Below, piece by piece: positions 40,913 through 50,376 of a DNA stretch of 64,000 nt. Every line of letters starts with the position of its first letter. Within the stretch, counting starts at the first letter, position 1. Source of the DNA: Pelagophyceae sp. CCMP2097 (lineage: Eukaryota; Sar; Pelagophyceae); contig MU657191.1 of the NCBI GenBank assembly GCA_026770575.1, forward strand, positions 98,717 to 162,716, given 5' to 3'. The notes beneath the pieces are model-generated. The model was not told the DNA's origin and did no database searches. It saw only the letters and a program-made list of their open reading frames with translations. A program made the position numbers and the translations under genes.

Positions 40913-41936
40913 TCACGTCGAGGGCGAGCCGCGCGCGAGGCGGAGTGTCTCTGGTCCGTCGCGGTCGCAGAAGAGCTCTCTATACAAAGCCGTGTCGAAG
41001 CGGTTGCGGTCGGCGATGAGGGGCGCGGCCGCGGCGAGGAGCGCGTCGAGGAGGCCGGCGTCGGCGGACCGGAAGCTCTTGCTTGGGCGGCTGTGCGGCG
41101 CCGTCGACGGCACGGGGATGCCGAGCGACGCGGCCACGTAGGCGAGGAAGGCGGGCATTCGCTCGAGGCGGCCGACAGCTTCGAACTCGCTGGCGAGGAG
41201 CGCGCGCGCCACGGCGTGGATGCGCGCGTGCGCGCCGGCGTCGAACCGCAACGGCTTGCCGCGCGCGACCCAGTGCGTAAAGTTATCCCCGCCCCACGTC
41301 TCCGAGCCATCGAGGCTGCCGATGAGGTACCGGGACTGCGCGTTTGCCGTCGCGTCGACGAAGTAGGTGAGCGTCTCAATCGAGGCGACGGGCACGCGCA
41401 GGCGCGCAGTCCGTTTTCGCTTGAAGCCGTAGAGATATCGGTAGCCCTAGCCTGTTCTCGCCACGGGCTCGCGAAGCAGCGTCGCGAGGCGGAGCTCGCA
41501 GCCGCGGGCCTCGAGCGCGGAACGCATTGGCCGCACGGCGCGGTCCAGCAATTCGCCGACTCCTTCCATTCCGTGGTGCGACAATAGCAAATGCTTCGCC
41601 ACCGGCGCCGAGGCGTTTAGTACGGCTTGCCAGTTGGCGTCGCCCATAACCTGCGCGAGCGACGCATTGCCTCGCAGCACGCTGTAGGCCCCAGCCGCCC
41701 GGGCCTCTGGCGTGAAGAGCCAGTCCTTGATCGAGGAGCTGCCGCACTTGGTCACGTGGACGATCCTGCATGAGACCTTCCGCCGCCGGGGGTCCGACGC
41801 CGGGCGCCGCGGCGCACCAGAGGACGCCGCACTTGAGCGGCGCGACGCGCTCCGGCAACCGAGTCACGCTGCACTCCGCCGGCGAGTCGTCGGCCCTGCC
41901 CAGCGATAGCAGAACCGCCAGGGGCGCGAGCCACAT
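40913..41936 (-). CDS. Golgi-type sulfotransferase-like, with in-frame stop
   Basis: The start is set at ATG 41936, which opens a signal peptide (MWLAPLAVLLSLGRADDSP). A 52-bp intron (41817-41766, GTGCGCC to GCAG, phase 2) joins CGVLW to IVHVTKCGSSSIKDWLF, a 5'-phosphosulfate loop like the HIPKTGGSS of PAPS-dependent sulfotransferases. The 3'-phosphate site ATLLREPVARTG is followed directly by a TAG at 41449-41447. The same frame then continues GYRYLYGFKRKRTARL and VPVASIETLTYFVDATANAQ to the stop at 40913. The TAG falls where the family usually has the conserved Ser (REPVxRxxSxY). So this is either a recent nonsense allele, a sequencing error, or an unusual splice. PAPS-dependent transfer to glycans in the Golgi is inferred. 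Confidence 0.75.
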
Positions 41937-43150
41937 CACGCCAACGAGGCGAGCCGACGAGGCCCCGCACCGGGCTTTGCACCCGCGGCGAACGTCCACC
42001 ACGAGTCCATTCCTAGACTTGTCTGGATATGTAACACCGATTTGGGCCTCGGGTTATTTCCGCCAATTGCGGCGAGACCGGTCTTAAACGACGCGGCTCG
42101 GCGCGACTTGGCGGCTGGCGCAAACCCTTTTTCCCGTAGCCCTCCTGGGGCGCGCATACAAGCCTCCCATAGTTCATCACTTTTCTTGCAATTACAACGC
42201 CATCTCGCGCTGAGAATTCTCTTCTGCCGCGCGTTTGGGCGCGGCGGCGACGTCTCAAGGAGGATGCTGCGCAAATATCGACCGCGATTCGTGCCAGCGC
42301 CGCTTACGTCTTCAAGCCCCGGGCTGTGGCGGCGGCGATGAAGTATCAGCCTCCGGCAGCGTCGATGGCGAAATTGACGCCGGCGGTGGATGCGCGCGAC
42401 GCGCCACGACGACGTACGGTCATGCGGTCGCTGCTCGTGCGGATCATGTTGGAGGACGGGCGCGACGCCTAGCGTCGTCGACGCTTGGGCGACTCGGTTC
42501 CGCGCAGCGCGGGCGAGTCGGTGCGTACGGCCGTGTCCTCGCTCGGCTTATCGGCGTCCATGGTGCGGCCCGTCGGGCAACTGTGCCCGCAGTACACTCG
42601 GGCAGCGTGTCGTCGGTGATGCGGCGGGGCGTGTCTTCGGCCGTCGCGTGGGACCTGCTCTAGGGACGCGCGGCGGAGCGCGGCGGATGACGGCGAACAG
42701 CTACGGTCCCGCTGCGAGACACACCTCTCGTGCCGCGTGGTGGCTCATGGGACGAGTCGTCCACGGCTCGTACGACCAGAGGAAAGCGGCTGCCCATGAC
42801 GTCAAGCGGCGCAGCGCCGGAGTAGCCCTTGATCTCAGGCGCCATGCGGGCACTCTGAAGTCATCAGTGCTTCGCCAGCGGCGCCGACTTGGCCAGTGAC
42901 TCGCAGCACATCGAGGAGCACCTCCGAGGCTCTAACACTACCGTCTTGGCCCTCGGTAGTGTCCATCGCCACCGCCGGGCCGCCAAAGTAGACGCTCACG
43001 GCCCGCGGCCTGTAGGTGGCCAAATCGCACCCAACTTAGCACCCAACCTGCGCCCCGCGAAGCAGGACGCATCGGCGCCAGTCCGCCGCGCTGCGCCGGA
43101 CTCTATAACCGACTTCCCCCAGCCGAGGGCTCCTTCGAAGGCGTTTGAAC
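41937..43150. other. 1.2-kb stretch without a confident gene
   Basis: Downstream of 42030 several frames are open. The only ones with protein-like sequence are on the minus strand: 42835-43023 (VSVYFGGPAVAMDTTEGQDG, ASEVLLDVLRVTGQVG) and perhaps 42660-42845. They could be exons of one minus-strand gene, but I cannot fix a start or join them. A plus-strand frame at 42235-42663 looks like a shadow. Confidence 0.35.
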
Positions 43151-44558
43151 CAATTTGAAAAGTTTTAAAAAGTACGCCCGATTCGAGGTTATGGGCTACC
43201 TGAAATCGGTGTTATCCGATATGGATGGTAAAAGTAAGTTTCGCAAGAATAATTATCAGTAAGTTACTAGGTAAGTTATGATAAATTACTTCTTGAGCCA
43301 GAGTAATTTACTTTAGTCGCCAAAAAAAGGAGCCCACAATCTAGATGTAATTATCATCACGACGGCGAGCCCACCGCGGGCCATGAACCTCGGAGGCTGT
43401 GGAGCTTGAGAAGAGCGCGCTACTTTCGCAGTCTAATCGGGTCAGTAAAAAATAATTTCTACTTAAAGGAATTCAAGTCCCGAAGAAGCAGAGGCCGACG
43501 GGGAACGCAAACCGGGCGCGCGCGCCAAGGCCCACGCGGGCCGTGGCGCGGAAAATCTCGCAAGGAGCACCGGGGCGGGCGACGAGCTCTCACTATTTGA
43601 AATATGCCAATAAGGGTGGATTTAAAGACGCCTCTATAAAGTAAGTTACCAATTCTTATGATAAGACTTAGGAATTCCTAGTTATGATAAATTACGTAAT
43701 AGGAATCCCTACATTGTAGGAATTCCTATACAGTAAGTTTCGTAAGATAATATTCTTTGCTGAGTATATTATGATAATAATCCTTCCATATGTCTGGAAC
43801 CCTGGTGCCAAAATCAAAATCGGATTTGTAATCCTCCGAAATCGCTACTATCAGAATTACCCAAAATTATCGACCGGGAATAGGGTATTACCGGTAAACG
43901 AACAATTTGCTTGTCATTTACCTTCAAATACCCTAAAATGCCATTAAAACGGGAGATTCTTACGGTCCGCAGTCGGCCTCGGCGCCGTCGAGGATCATTA
44001 ACAATAGGTTATTAGTATTGGGGTACCCTAAACCGCCTTTGATTTCGGCACTGTCTGGAACAATCTGGTAGTCGGAGGTAACTCGCCGAAGTGTCGCGAC
44101 ACGCTGCGACAGTCGCCGACTGTCGGCGACTGTCGACGACTATCGGTGACTGTCTGCGACACTCTGCGACACTCTGCGACACTCTGCGACACCGGTGCGA
44201 CACTCTGCGGTACCGGTGCGACACTCTGCGACACCGGTGCGACACTCTGCGGCACCGGTGCGACACTCTGCGACACTCTGCGACACTCTGCGACACTCTG
44301 CGACACTCTGCGACAGTCGCCGACTGTCGCCGACAGTCGGCGACAGTCGGCGACTGTTGCAGCGTGTCGCGACACTTCGGCGATTTACCTCCCTAGTAGG
44401 CGCCGTAGTACTCGGTGCATGTAGTAGGAATTCCTAGTACAATTGTACAATTGCAGGAATTATTTGGAGTCTAGTATTTGTCTGTAAATTGGAGCCCATA
44501 ACCCTTTAAAACGAGACCCCAAACCCCCGGAGCCGCACGCCGTGTTCAGAGCCGCCCC
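43151..44558. other. AT-rich island with short repeats
   Basis: The composition shifts from GC-rich to AT-rich. GTAAGTTA/TAAGTTTCG phrases recur (near 43234, 43258, 43271, 43640, 43731). GGAATTCCTA palindromes occur at 43671-43681, 43722-43731 and 44428-44438, with a CAATTGTACAATTG palindrome nearby. A separate element occupies 44076-44396. No gene is supported until the OsmC ATG at 44559. Confidence 0.6.
44076..44396. mobile_element. palindromic minisatellite element (MITE-like)
   Basis: The left end GGAGGTAACTCGCCGAAGTG (44076 on) and the reverse complement of the right end, GGAGGTAAATCGCCGAAGTG, match. The match continues through GTCGCGACACGCTGC and AACAGTCGCCGACTGTC-like sequence, so each inverted arm is about 60-80 bp. 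The centre (about 44150-44315) is a tandem array of the 10-mer CGACACTCTG, interspersed with ACCGGTG variants. Arms plus array make about 320 bp of almost pure short repeats. There are no stops in several frames on either strand, so the ORFs here are artefacts. No clear target-site duplication was found (CTAG/TAGTC-like flanks only). Confidence 0.7.
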
Positions 44559-45147
44559 ATGCGGCGGCTGGCGGTGCGTGCCCCCGGCGCGCTGCGCGTC
44601 TCTGCGCGGCGGCTGTCGGCGGATGGTCCGAAGCGCTACACGCTCACGACGGTCGCAGAGGGCTCGACCAGCCTCTCGCGCACGGCCACGGGCCACGACA
44701 TCCGAACAGACCTGCCTCGCGCGTCCGGCGGCAGCGACGCCAACGCGGAGCCCGTCTACCTTCTCCTTTCAGCGCTTGCGGCGTGCGAGAGCGCCACGCT
44801 CCGCTACGTCGCGTTCAAGTCGACGCCGCGCGTCCGGTGCGTCCTTTGGCTCCGCGCGCCGGCGCGGAGCGGCGGCCCCTAGGATCGCGCGCGTGGACTT
44901 TGACCTCTCCGCGCACCGCGACGAGGCGGGTGCGCTGCAGCTGCCAATCGACGTGGAACCTGCTGTGCCCTCGCGGCTCCTCGGCATCGCCGGCTCCGTC
45001 CGCGTGCAGACCGACGCCTCCGAGTCGCAGCTCGCAGCTCTCGCGAAGCAGGTCCACGCACGCTGCCCCGTCGCGAACATGGTGATGGCCAGCGGCTGCA
45101 AACTCGACCTGACCTTCATCAAGGCCGACCTCCCGCCCCGACGATGA
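44559..45147 (+). CDS. OsmC/Ohr-family protein
   Basis: Two exons: 44559-44836 and 44883-45147, split by a 46-bp intron (GTGCGT to CCTAG, phase 2). The start MRRLAVRAPGALRVSARRLS looks like a mitochondrial presequence. The OsmC fold is marked by GHDIRTDLPRASGGSDANAE, PVYLLLSALAACESATLRYV (the reactive Cys is the AAC) and, in exon 2, RIARVDFDLSAHRDEAGALQ, LAALAKQVHARCPVANMVMA and SGCKLDLTF. Two Cys (AACES and ARCPVANM) are in the usual peroxidatic and resolving places. OsmC/Ohr proteins reduce organic hydroperoxides; this one probably acts in an organelle. About 180 residues, slightly longer than bacterial members because of the leader. Confidence 0.9.
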
Positions 45148-45553
45148 CCGAGCCACGACCCACGAGCGCGCCGACCCCTATAGCCTCAATGGCCCTCTTC
45201 GAATCCTCGGCGGCCCCACTCCGGCAGCCGCTCCTTGATGTTCAGTCTCGGCTGCCTCTTGGATCAAGTGGTTTTCTCACCTCTGTCTCTGCTCTTGGAT
45301 CAAGTGGTTTTCTCACCCCGGCCCTCTGCGCTTGACAGATGGTGTCATATTTTCATGTCAACAGCCGCCCCTCGATGCGCAGTCTCGGCTGCTTTCTTGG
45401 ATCAGGTGGTTTTTCACCCCGGCCCTCTGCGCTTGCAGAGAGCTTGTGGCACGGGCGGTTTGGCGACTGGTAGCAGAACCCGGCCCGCGTCACTGAACTC
45501 GCGGCTCCTCCGTGGGTTGCCCTGGGCGTCGGCTGCCCCCGCGGGTCTCCGCG
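45148..45553. other. intergenic with a direct repeat array
   Basis: Contains the repeat at 45233-45440 (next entry) and no supported gene. Confidence 0.5.
45233..45440 (+). repeat. direct repeats around CTTGGATCAAGTGGTTTT
   Basis: CTTGGATCAAGTGGTTTTCT occurs at about 45258 and 45294, and CTTGGATCAGGTGGTTTTTC at about 45396. The longer unit CAGTCTCGGCTGC plus this core plus CTCACC is shared by the first and third copies. CCCCGGCCCTCTGCGCTTG is shared by the second and third. This is a degenerate minisatellite of about 3 units. Confidence 0.75.
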
Positions 45554-46510
45554 ATGCGCCTGCCGCCGCGGGCCAACTCGCCGAACAAGCTCTGCGGCGG
45601 CGATTTGGTTCAGTTCCCTTCGGCTTCAGTTTTTGACCGCGCTGGCCGCGCCGCCTGCGCAGCCGGCTGCGTCCAGCGCAAGGAGTTCCACGAGTCCTTC
45701 GCCGGCGCGCAGCTCGTCGTCGACCACTTCTTCAACGAAACCGACGCGGCCGCGCGGCCGTCGCACGTCGTCGACGTCGCGGCCGGGTGCGCCCGCCGTT
45801 GGCGCGCCCGCCGTTGGCGCGCCAGCCGCGCGTGCACGCACGCCTGTGCAGGCATGGCATGCTCGGTTGGCTCGTGCTCGCGCTGGTCGCGGCGCTGGCA
45901 CCGCGCGCGCCGGGGGCGCTGCCGACGGTCTTCGCCGTGGACAGGCGCATGCCGCCCTCGGCCGCGGCGCTGCGCGACGCCTTCGTCTGCGAGTGGCCCG
46001 AGCTCGGGGCGCGGCACCGCTACATCGTCGCCGACGCCGAGCAGCTCGCGCCGCGCCAAGGCGCGCTCCTCGTCGCAATGCACGCGTGCGGAGGCCTCTC
46101 CGACGTGGTGCTGCAAAAGGCCGTCGACTGCGGCGCGAGCGTGGCCGTCGCGCCGTGCTGCCACTCGCTGCGAACGGCGCGGCTGCCCCGGGCGCGCTTG
46201 GATACGGCGTTTCGGCGCGCGGGTGAGGACGGCGACCTGGCCAGCGCGCTCGACGCCGAGCGCAGCGGCCACCTCCGTGACGCAGGTGGGGCGACGCGCC
46301 GCGGCCGCCGCGCGGCAAACGCCGACGCGCCGTAGGCTTCCGCGTCACCGAGCGCCGCCTGGACCGGGCGATTACGCCTATGAACCGCGTCCTCCTCGGG
46401 CACGCGCCGCCGCGCCCCGAACCGCCGCGGCAGCGAAACGGCGCGCCCTTTGCCGGAAACGCCTTCCAACAGAGGCTACCCGAGCCGCCGGCCGTCTGGC
46501 GCTCGTCATA
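45554..46510 (+). CDS. class I SAM-dependent methyltransferase (Methyltransf_32-like)
   Basis: Exon 1 starts at ATG 45554 (MRLPPRANSPNKLCGGDLVQ) and runs to HVVDVAAG near 45786. A GTGCGC-TGCAG intron in phase 2 then gives HGMLGWLVLALVAALAPRAP. Together they form the SAM-binding loop DVAAGHGML. Later motifs are TVFAVDRRMPPSAAALRDAF, RYIVADAEQLA, LLVAMHACGGLSDVVLQKAV and ASVAVAPCCHSLR. A GTGGGG to CCGTAG intron leads to the last exon (GFRVTERRLDRAITPMNRVL), with stop at 46508. HACGGLSD and PCCH are typical of the methyltransferase domain found in GSTCD- and METTL25-like proteins. The substrate is not known from the sequence; RNA or protein is possible. Confidence 0.78.
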
Positions 46511-47597
46511 ACGGGCCGGCGAAGCAGCAGACCGGGCTTGTATACGACTTCGGCTTGTGACAACGTGTGAGCGAACTTCGTCGACTGGGCCAACCCATCA
46601 CCCGGAGTGGCGCGCCAGCCCGCCGGGCCACTCTGAGAGATCTCAACCTCGACTTCGCGGTCGCGACGAACGGGTTCGAAACGGGACCCTGTTTGGATCG
46701 TTTCGGAAAGATTGAGAAATTCCTCGGAAAGATTTGAGAAGAGCCAAAAAATCGTGGGATTCACCAAAGCGCAATCGCGAGGTCGGCGGGCATGTGTAGC
46801 ACATCACAAGCCTTCAGGGCGGCGCGACAAAAGCCATTGTATGGGATCCAGCCGCGGCGGCCCCGTCAGTTGGCTTTAGCAGCATCAGCAAAACAGAACA
46901 AGTATATAGAAGAAGTGTGTGGGTGGTCTCGGAGCAAGCGTTGGCCACCTTCCACTCGATTCGAGGGGATGGCTTACGCGACGCGTGTCGTGGAAGAGCA
47001 GGATTCGAGGGGATGTGCGAGCTAAAACGAGCTACGACGACGCATTTTGGCTCTTTTATAATATAAACAGAAGAATTCCTATTTTCGGCCGCATTCGGAG
47101 AAACGTGTTCACGCGCTTTTGCATCAAATTTAATTGCATGCGCACGATGTGATGCTCATCGTGGACGACGACTGAGACGTCGAAAAGATGCTGTGACGTC
47201 CCTTCTAATCAAAAAGCGGACGTAGCGTAGCAATTCCTATCAAGAACAACGTACACCGACGTTGACTCTGGCGCTATGATGGGGATTTCTCTCAACCCAT
47301 GAATTTCCAGTTGGAACCGCGTGGAACTCTTTCCTCTTCCCCAGCCGCGCACAGAACCGTGAGTCGTCGGCGGGCTCGAGGCAGGCGCCGAGCCCGGGGG
47401 AGTGCGCGCGAGTCGAGATGCGGATTTTTCGAGATTCCCCCGAACGAAGGGTTGACGACGACCGGCGGACGACGAGCCTTTAAGTGTCGTGCAGAGGGCC
47501 GTGCTTCGAGGCGGTGCGCCGCGTAGGTGCCGCGGACGGCGCCGCCTCGTCACAGAGTGGTGCACGCTTCGCGCTCGGCCGCGTTCGAACGACGGCC
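46511..47597. other. 1.1-kb stretch without a supported gene
   Basis: The GC content falls around 46640-47290. Only short frames without domain features are present. It should include the promoter of the phosphatase gene. No repeat of note was found apart from one GAATTCCTAT near 47074. Confidence 0.5.
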
Positions 47598-48896
47598 ATG
47601 GCGAAGGACGGCAAGATTATGACGTACAACGGCCGACGCGTCCTCGTCACGTGCGGTGCCTGCGCCGCGCCGCGCGCCTCCCACGGCCCTCTTTGCGATG
47701 CACGCGCGCAGGATCGCCGCCGACGAGGGCGCGCTGTCGATAGTCGACAAGCACGCGGAGCTGTACAAGCGGCTGTTTGCGCGGCTGCCTAGCCGGTGTA
47801 TCGAGCTCGACCGCGTCGTCACGCTCCACCTCACGGCGACGGAGATCGTCCTCGACGTCGGCGGCGACGCCGCGGGCGAGACAATTGCGCTGATGTACGG
47901 GAGCGAGGAGGAAGGCGCTGCGTTCCTAGCGGAGCTGCGGCTGGCCTGCCGCCACGCGGCCGTCCACGACGACACCGTCCCGCGCATGTCGCCGACGCGC
48001 ACGGGCAGCTTCACGCGGCGCGCCGTGCGGCCCATCGGCGTCGGCGAGTGCGCCGAAAACGGGAGCGACGTGGCGGCGGCAGCAGACCTCGGCTGCTCGC
48101 AGCTCTCCGACCTCATCTTCATCGGCGGTCGCGCCATCGCCTCGGACCGCGGCGGCCTCGCCAGCCGCGGCATCAATCGCGTCGTGAACATGGCCACGGA
48201 GTGCGAAAATTTCTTCGAGGCGGACGGCGAAATTCAGTACCTGTGAGTCGCGCAACTTTAAATGCCCACGGCACCAAAAGCGGTAGGCACGTGCGGTGCA
48301 CCGACAGACCCGACGACGAGGCCTTTGGCCCGGCGGTGGACGATATCGTGGCCTTTGTCGACGGCGCGGCAGCGGCAGGCGGCAACGTGCTCGTCCATTG
48401 CAACTCTGGCATCTCGCGATCCACGGCGGCCGTGCTCGCCTGCCTCGTTAAGCGCGGGGCCTGCCGCAACGGCGCGCTCGAGAGCTGCGGCATGTCACTC
48501 CTCGGCGCCCTGGCCTACGTCAAGGTTCGTGCCCTTTCGCAGAGGCCACTTTCTCTCGACCCGCTTCTCGCAGGAGCGCCGGCCGATTGCGTCGCCGCAC
48601 CCGGCGTACATGACGCAGCTCTGCGCCTACGAGGTCCGGTGCCACGGCGGTTCGTCTTCGCTCAACGAGAAGACGTACAGGAACAACCGCTACGAGGACG
48701 TCGCAAAGCTCGGGTCCGACAAGGAGGACCCGCGAGGTCAGTTTCCGGCGACGCGCGGGCTCCGTTGATGCGTGGATCGCAGCGACGAGCGTCACCGGTC
48801 GTAGGCTCGGCGACGCTCCTCGAGGTGGCCTCGATGGACTCCATGGACTATTCCCTGTACGGGCCAGAGGAGCCGGCAACCCGATTCGGCCTCTGA
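47598..48896 (+). CDS. dual-specificity protein phosphatase
   Basis: Exon 1 (ATG 47598, MAKDGKIMTYNGRRVLVT) joins through a GTGCGG-GCAG intron, phase 2, to IAADEGALSIVDKHAELYKR. An N-terminal region of about 150 residues (VTLHLTATEIVLDVGGD) may be a small PH-like fold. The catalytic domain has LSDLIFIGGRAIASDRGGLA, INRVVNMATECENFFEADGE and, after a GTGAGT intron, NVLVHCNSGISRSTAAVLAC, the CX5R active site. Then comes LLGALAYVK, a GTTCGT-GCAG intron, and ERRPIASPHPAYMTQLCAYE. The last exon is SATLLEVASMDSMDYSLYGP, ending EEPATRFGL. The general acid is probably one of the Asp residues in the exon reading RPDDEAFGPAVDDIVAFVDG. Targets are probably phosphorylated MAP-kinase-like proteins, inferred from the family only. 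Confidence 0.82.
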
Positions 48897-49047
48897 CTGT
48901 CGATTCCAACGACGAACTGTAAATACTAGCATGCCGGAGCACCGGGGCCGGGCGCTGGCATCTGGAAAGGGAGGAGCGCTGCGGCTTCGGACAGGCGGTT
49001 TCTTCCGTTTCTTTGGTTAGTGCGGCGGATGTTGCGGGCATTGGGCG

Positions 49048-50058
49048 TCATTTTTCGGGCGCGGCGTCGCTTGTCGGCGCGTCGACGGCGGAGCGCTTGA
49101 CTATGTTGTTGACCTTTTTCCGCGCGCGCTCGACGCCGCGGCGCACGGCCTTGACCTCGTCGTCGCGGTCCTCGGCGGCAAAGATGATCGATCGCGGCAG
49201 GCCGAGGGTGGCGAACTCAGCATCTAGAGCGGCGAACTCGCGCCGGAGCATGCCGCGCACGCGCCTCGCCGCGTAGAGCTCGGCGCACGGCTTCTCTACA
49301 GCGACCACGGGCGGGCCGCCCGCCGCGGCGATGGCGTCGTATAAAGCGCGGCCCGCCCAGGCGTCGAGGGCGCAGTACTCAAGCTCGCGGAGCGTCAGCG
49401 CTGGCTTGGCCCAATTCGTCAGCGTCAGCGAACTGCTCTTGTCGAGCGAGACGCCGAGGATTTCCTCGGAAAGTCCGCGGAGGCTCTGCGCCGCGCTGAG
49501 ACTAACGGCGCAGCCCTGGCCCAAGTCGATTCGGCCGTTGACGGCGAGGCCGTGGTGGAGCCACATCTCAATGGCGTCGTCGTCCACGGCGACGCCGACC
49601 AAGAGGATGTTTGGGTCGGCGAGCGCGTCGGCGAGCGCTTGGGGCACGGCGACGCAGTGTTGGAGGTGTAAAACGAGGCAGTGCGTATCCGTCGAGAGTT
49701 GGAGCGTCGCCGGCGAGAAGACCTGGCCCTTGCGGAACGACGGCCGCGTCTCCGTGTCAAAGCCGAGGACGGCCGAGCCGTGCGCCGAAAGCCGGGCCTC
49801 GACGTGTTCCGCGAGCCACGCCTCGACGCACGCCGGCGCCGTCGCGTACGTCACCTCGACGGCCACGGGCGCCGCCGACGGCGAGTACATCGTTACCGCA
49901 CTGTTCGCCGCAACGACGGGGCCCACGGGCTTGCCCGGCGCCGCGGGCGGCCCGCGCCGCGACGCGCCGGGCGGCCCGCGCCGCGGCTGCTGGCCGCCCC
50001 GCGGCTGCTGGCTCAACGACGCCGCCGGGTCCAGCAGCAGCAATAATACGAGCCACAT
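49048..50058 (-). CDS. secreted or organellar 3'-5' exonuclease (WRN-exo-like)
   Basis: The ATG at 50058 opens a hydrophobic leader (MWLVLLLLLDPAASLSQQPR); a longer in-frame start exists at 50121. A low-complexity Pro/Arg/Gly linker follows, then a DEDDy exonuclease domain: GSAVLGFDTETRPSFRKG (Exo I D-x-E), LVGVAVDDDAIEMW (Exo II region), and ELEYCALDAWAGRALYDAI (Exo III Y-x3-D). The C-terminus is basic and helical (GMLRREFAALDAEF, VRRGVERARKKVNNIVKRSA). The leader plus basic linker suits plastid or mitochondrial routing in a stramenopile. Single-exon frame. It diverges from the helicase gene across 318 bp. Confidence 0.85.
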   Translation of the reverse strand: MWLVLLLLLDPAASLSQQPRGGQQPRRGPPGASRRGPPAAPGKPVGPVVAANSAVTMYSPSAAPVAVEVTYATAPACVEAWLAEHVEARLSAHGSAVLGFDTETRPSFRKGQVFSPATLQLSTDTHCLVLHLQHCVAVPQALADALADPNILLVGVAVDDDAIEMWLHHGLAVNGRIDLGQGCAVSLSAAQSLRGLSEEILGVSLDKSSSLTLTNWAKPALTLRELEYCALDAWAGRALYDAIAAAGGPPVVAVEKPCAELYAARRVRGMLRREFAALDAEFATLGLPRSIIFAAEDRDDEVKAVRRGVERARKKVNNIVKRSAVDAPTSDAAPEK

Positions 50059-50376
50059 CGCCACTCTTGAACGCCGAGGTCGCGGCAAAGTCCCACCACC
50101 TCTGAGCCGCCAAACCTCCAAGGTCGTGGCTGGGTTCGCTCAGCGCTACCGCCGGGGACCTTGTCACACGGTCACGACCCTTCTCTCGCTGAAAAAACGT
50201 GTGTTGGCGATAACTTCTTCGTCAAGTGCCAAGTGCATTCTAGACGTGCGCAGCGGCCCGCCCTTCCTCAAGTGGACGGCAGTCCGAGGCGTGCAGCGGC
50301 CCTCGGCCCTCGGGACTCGCAGCCGCGCGCCTATTTCGCCGCCGCAAGCGTCGCCGCTCCCGGCGGTCGTTGGGCG
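50059..50376. promoter_or_regulatory. divergent promoter region of exonuclease and helicase genes
   Basis: 318 bp between two divergent ATGs. Both promoters must lie here if the starts are right. No TATA box or repeat is recognised. Confidence 0.4.

Noticed and set aside
41447..41464. An 18-nt intron (GTGGCG to GCTAG) to remove the sulfotransferase stop
   Set aside because: It would delete VARTG plus the Ser position from a conserved motif; a one-base nonsense change explains the data better, though cDNA is needed.
43234..43745. GTAAGT phrases as splice donors of a gene in the AT-rich island
   Set aside because: No coding exon lies beside them; they look like a repeated AT-rich phrase.
44091..44437. 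Long open frames across the minisatellite (MRHSAVPVRHSA-like)
   Set aside because: The 10-bp repeat lacks stops in several frames on both strands, so the ORFs follow from the repeat and are not genes.
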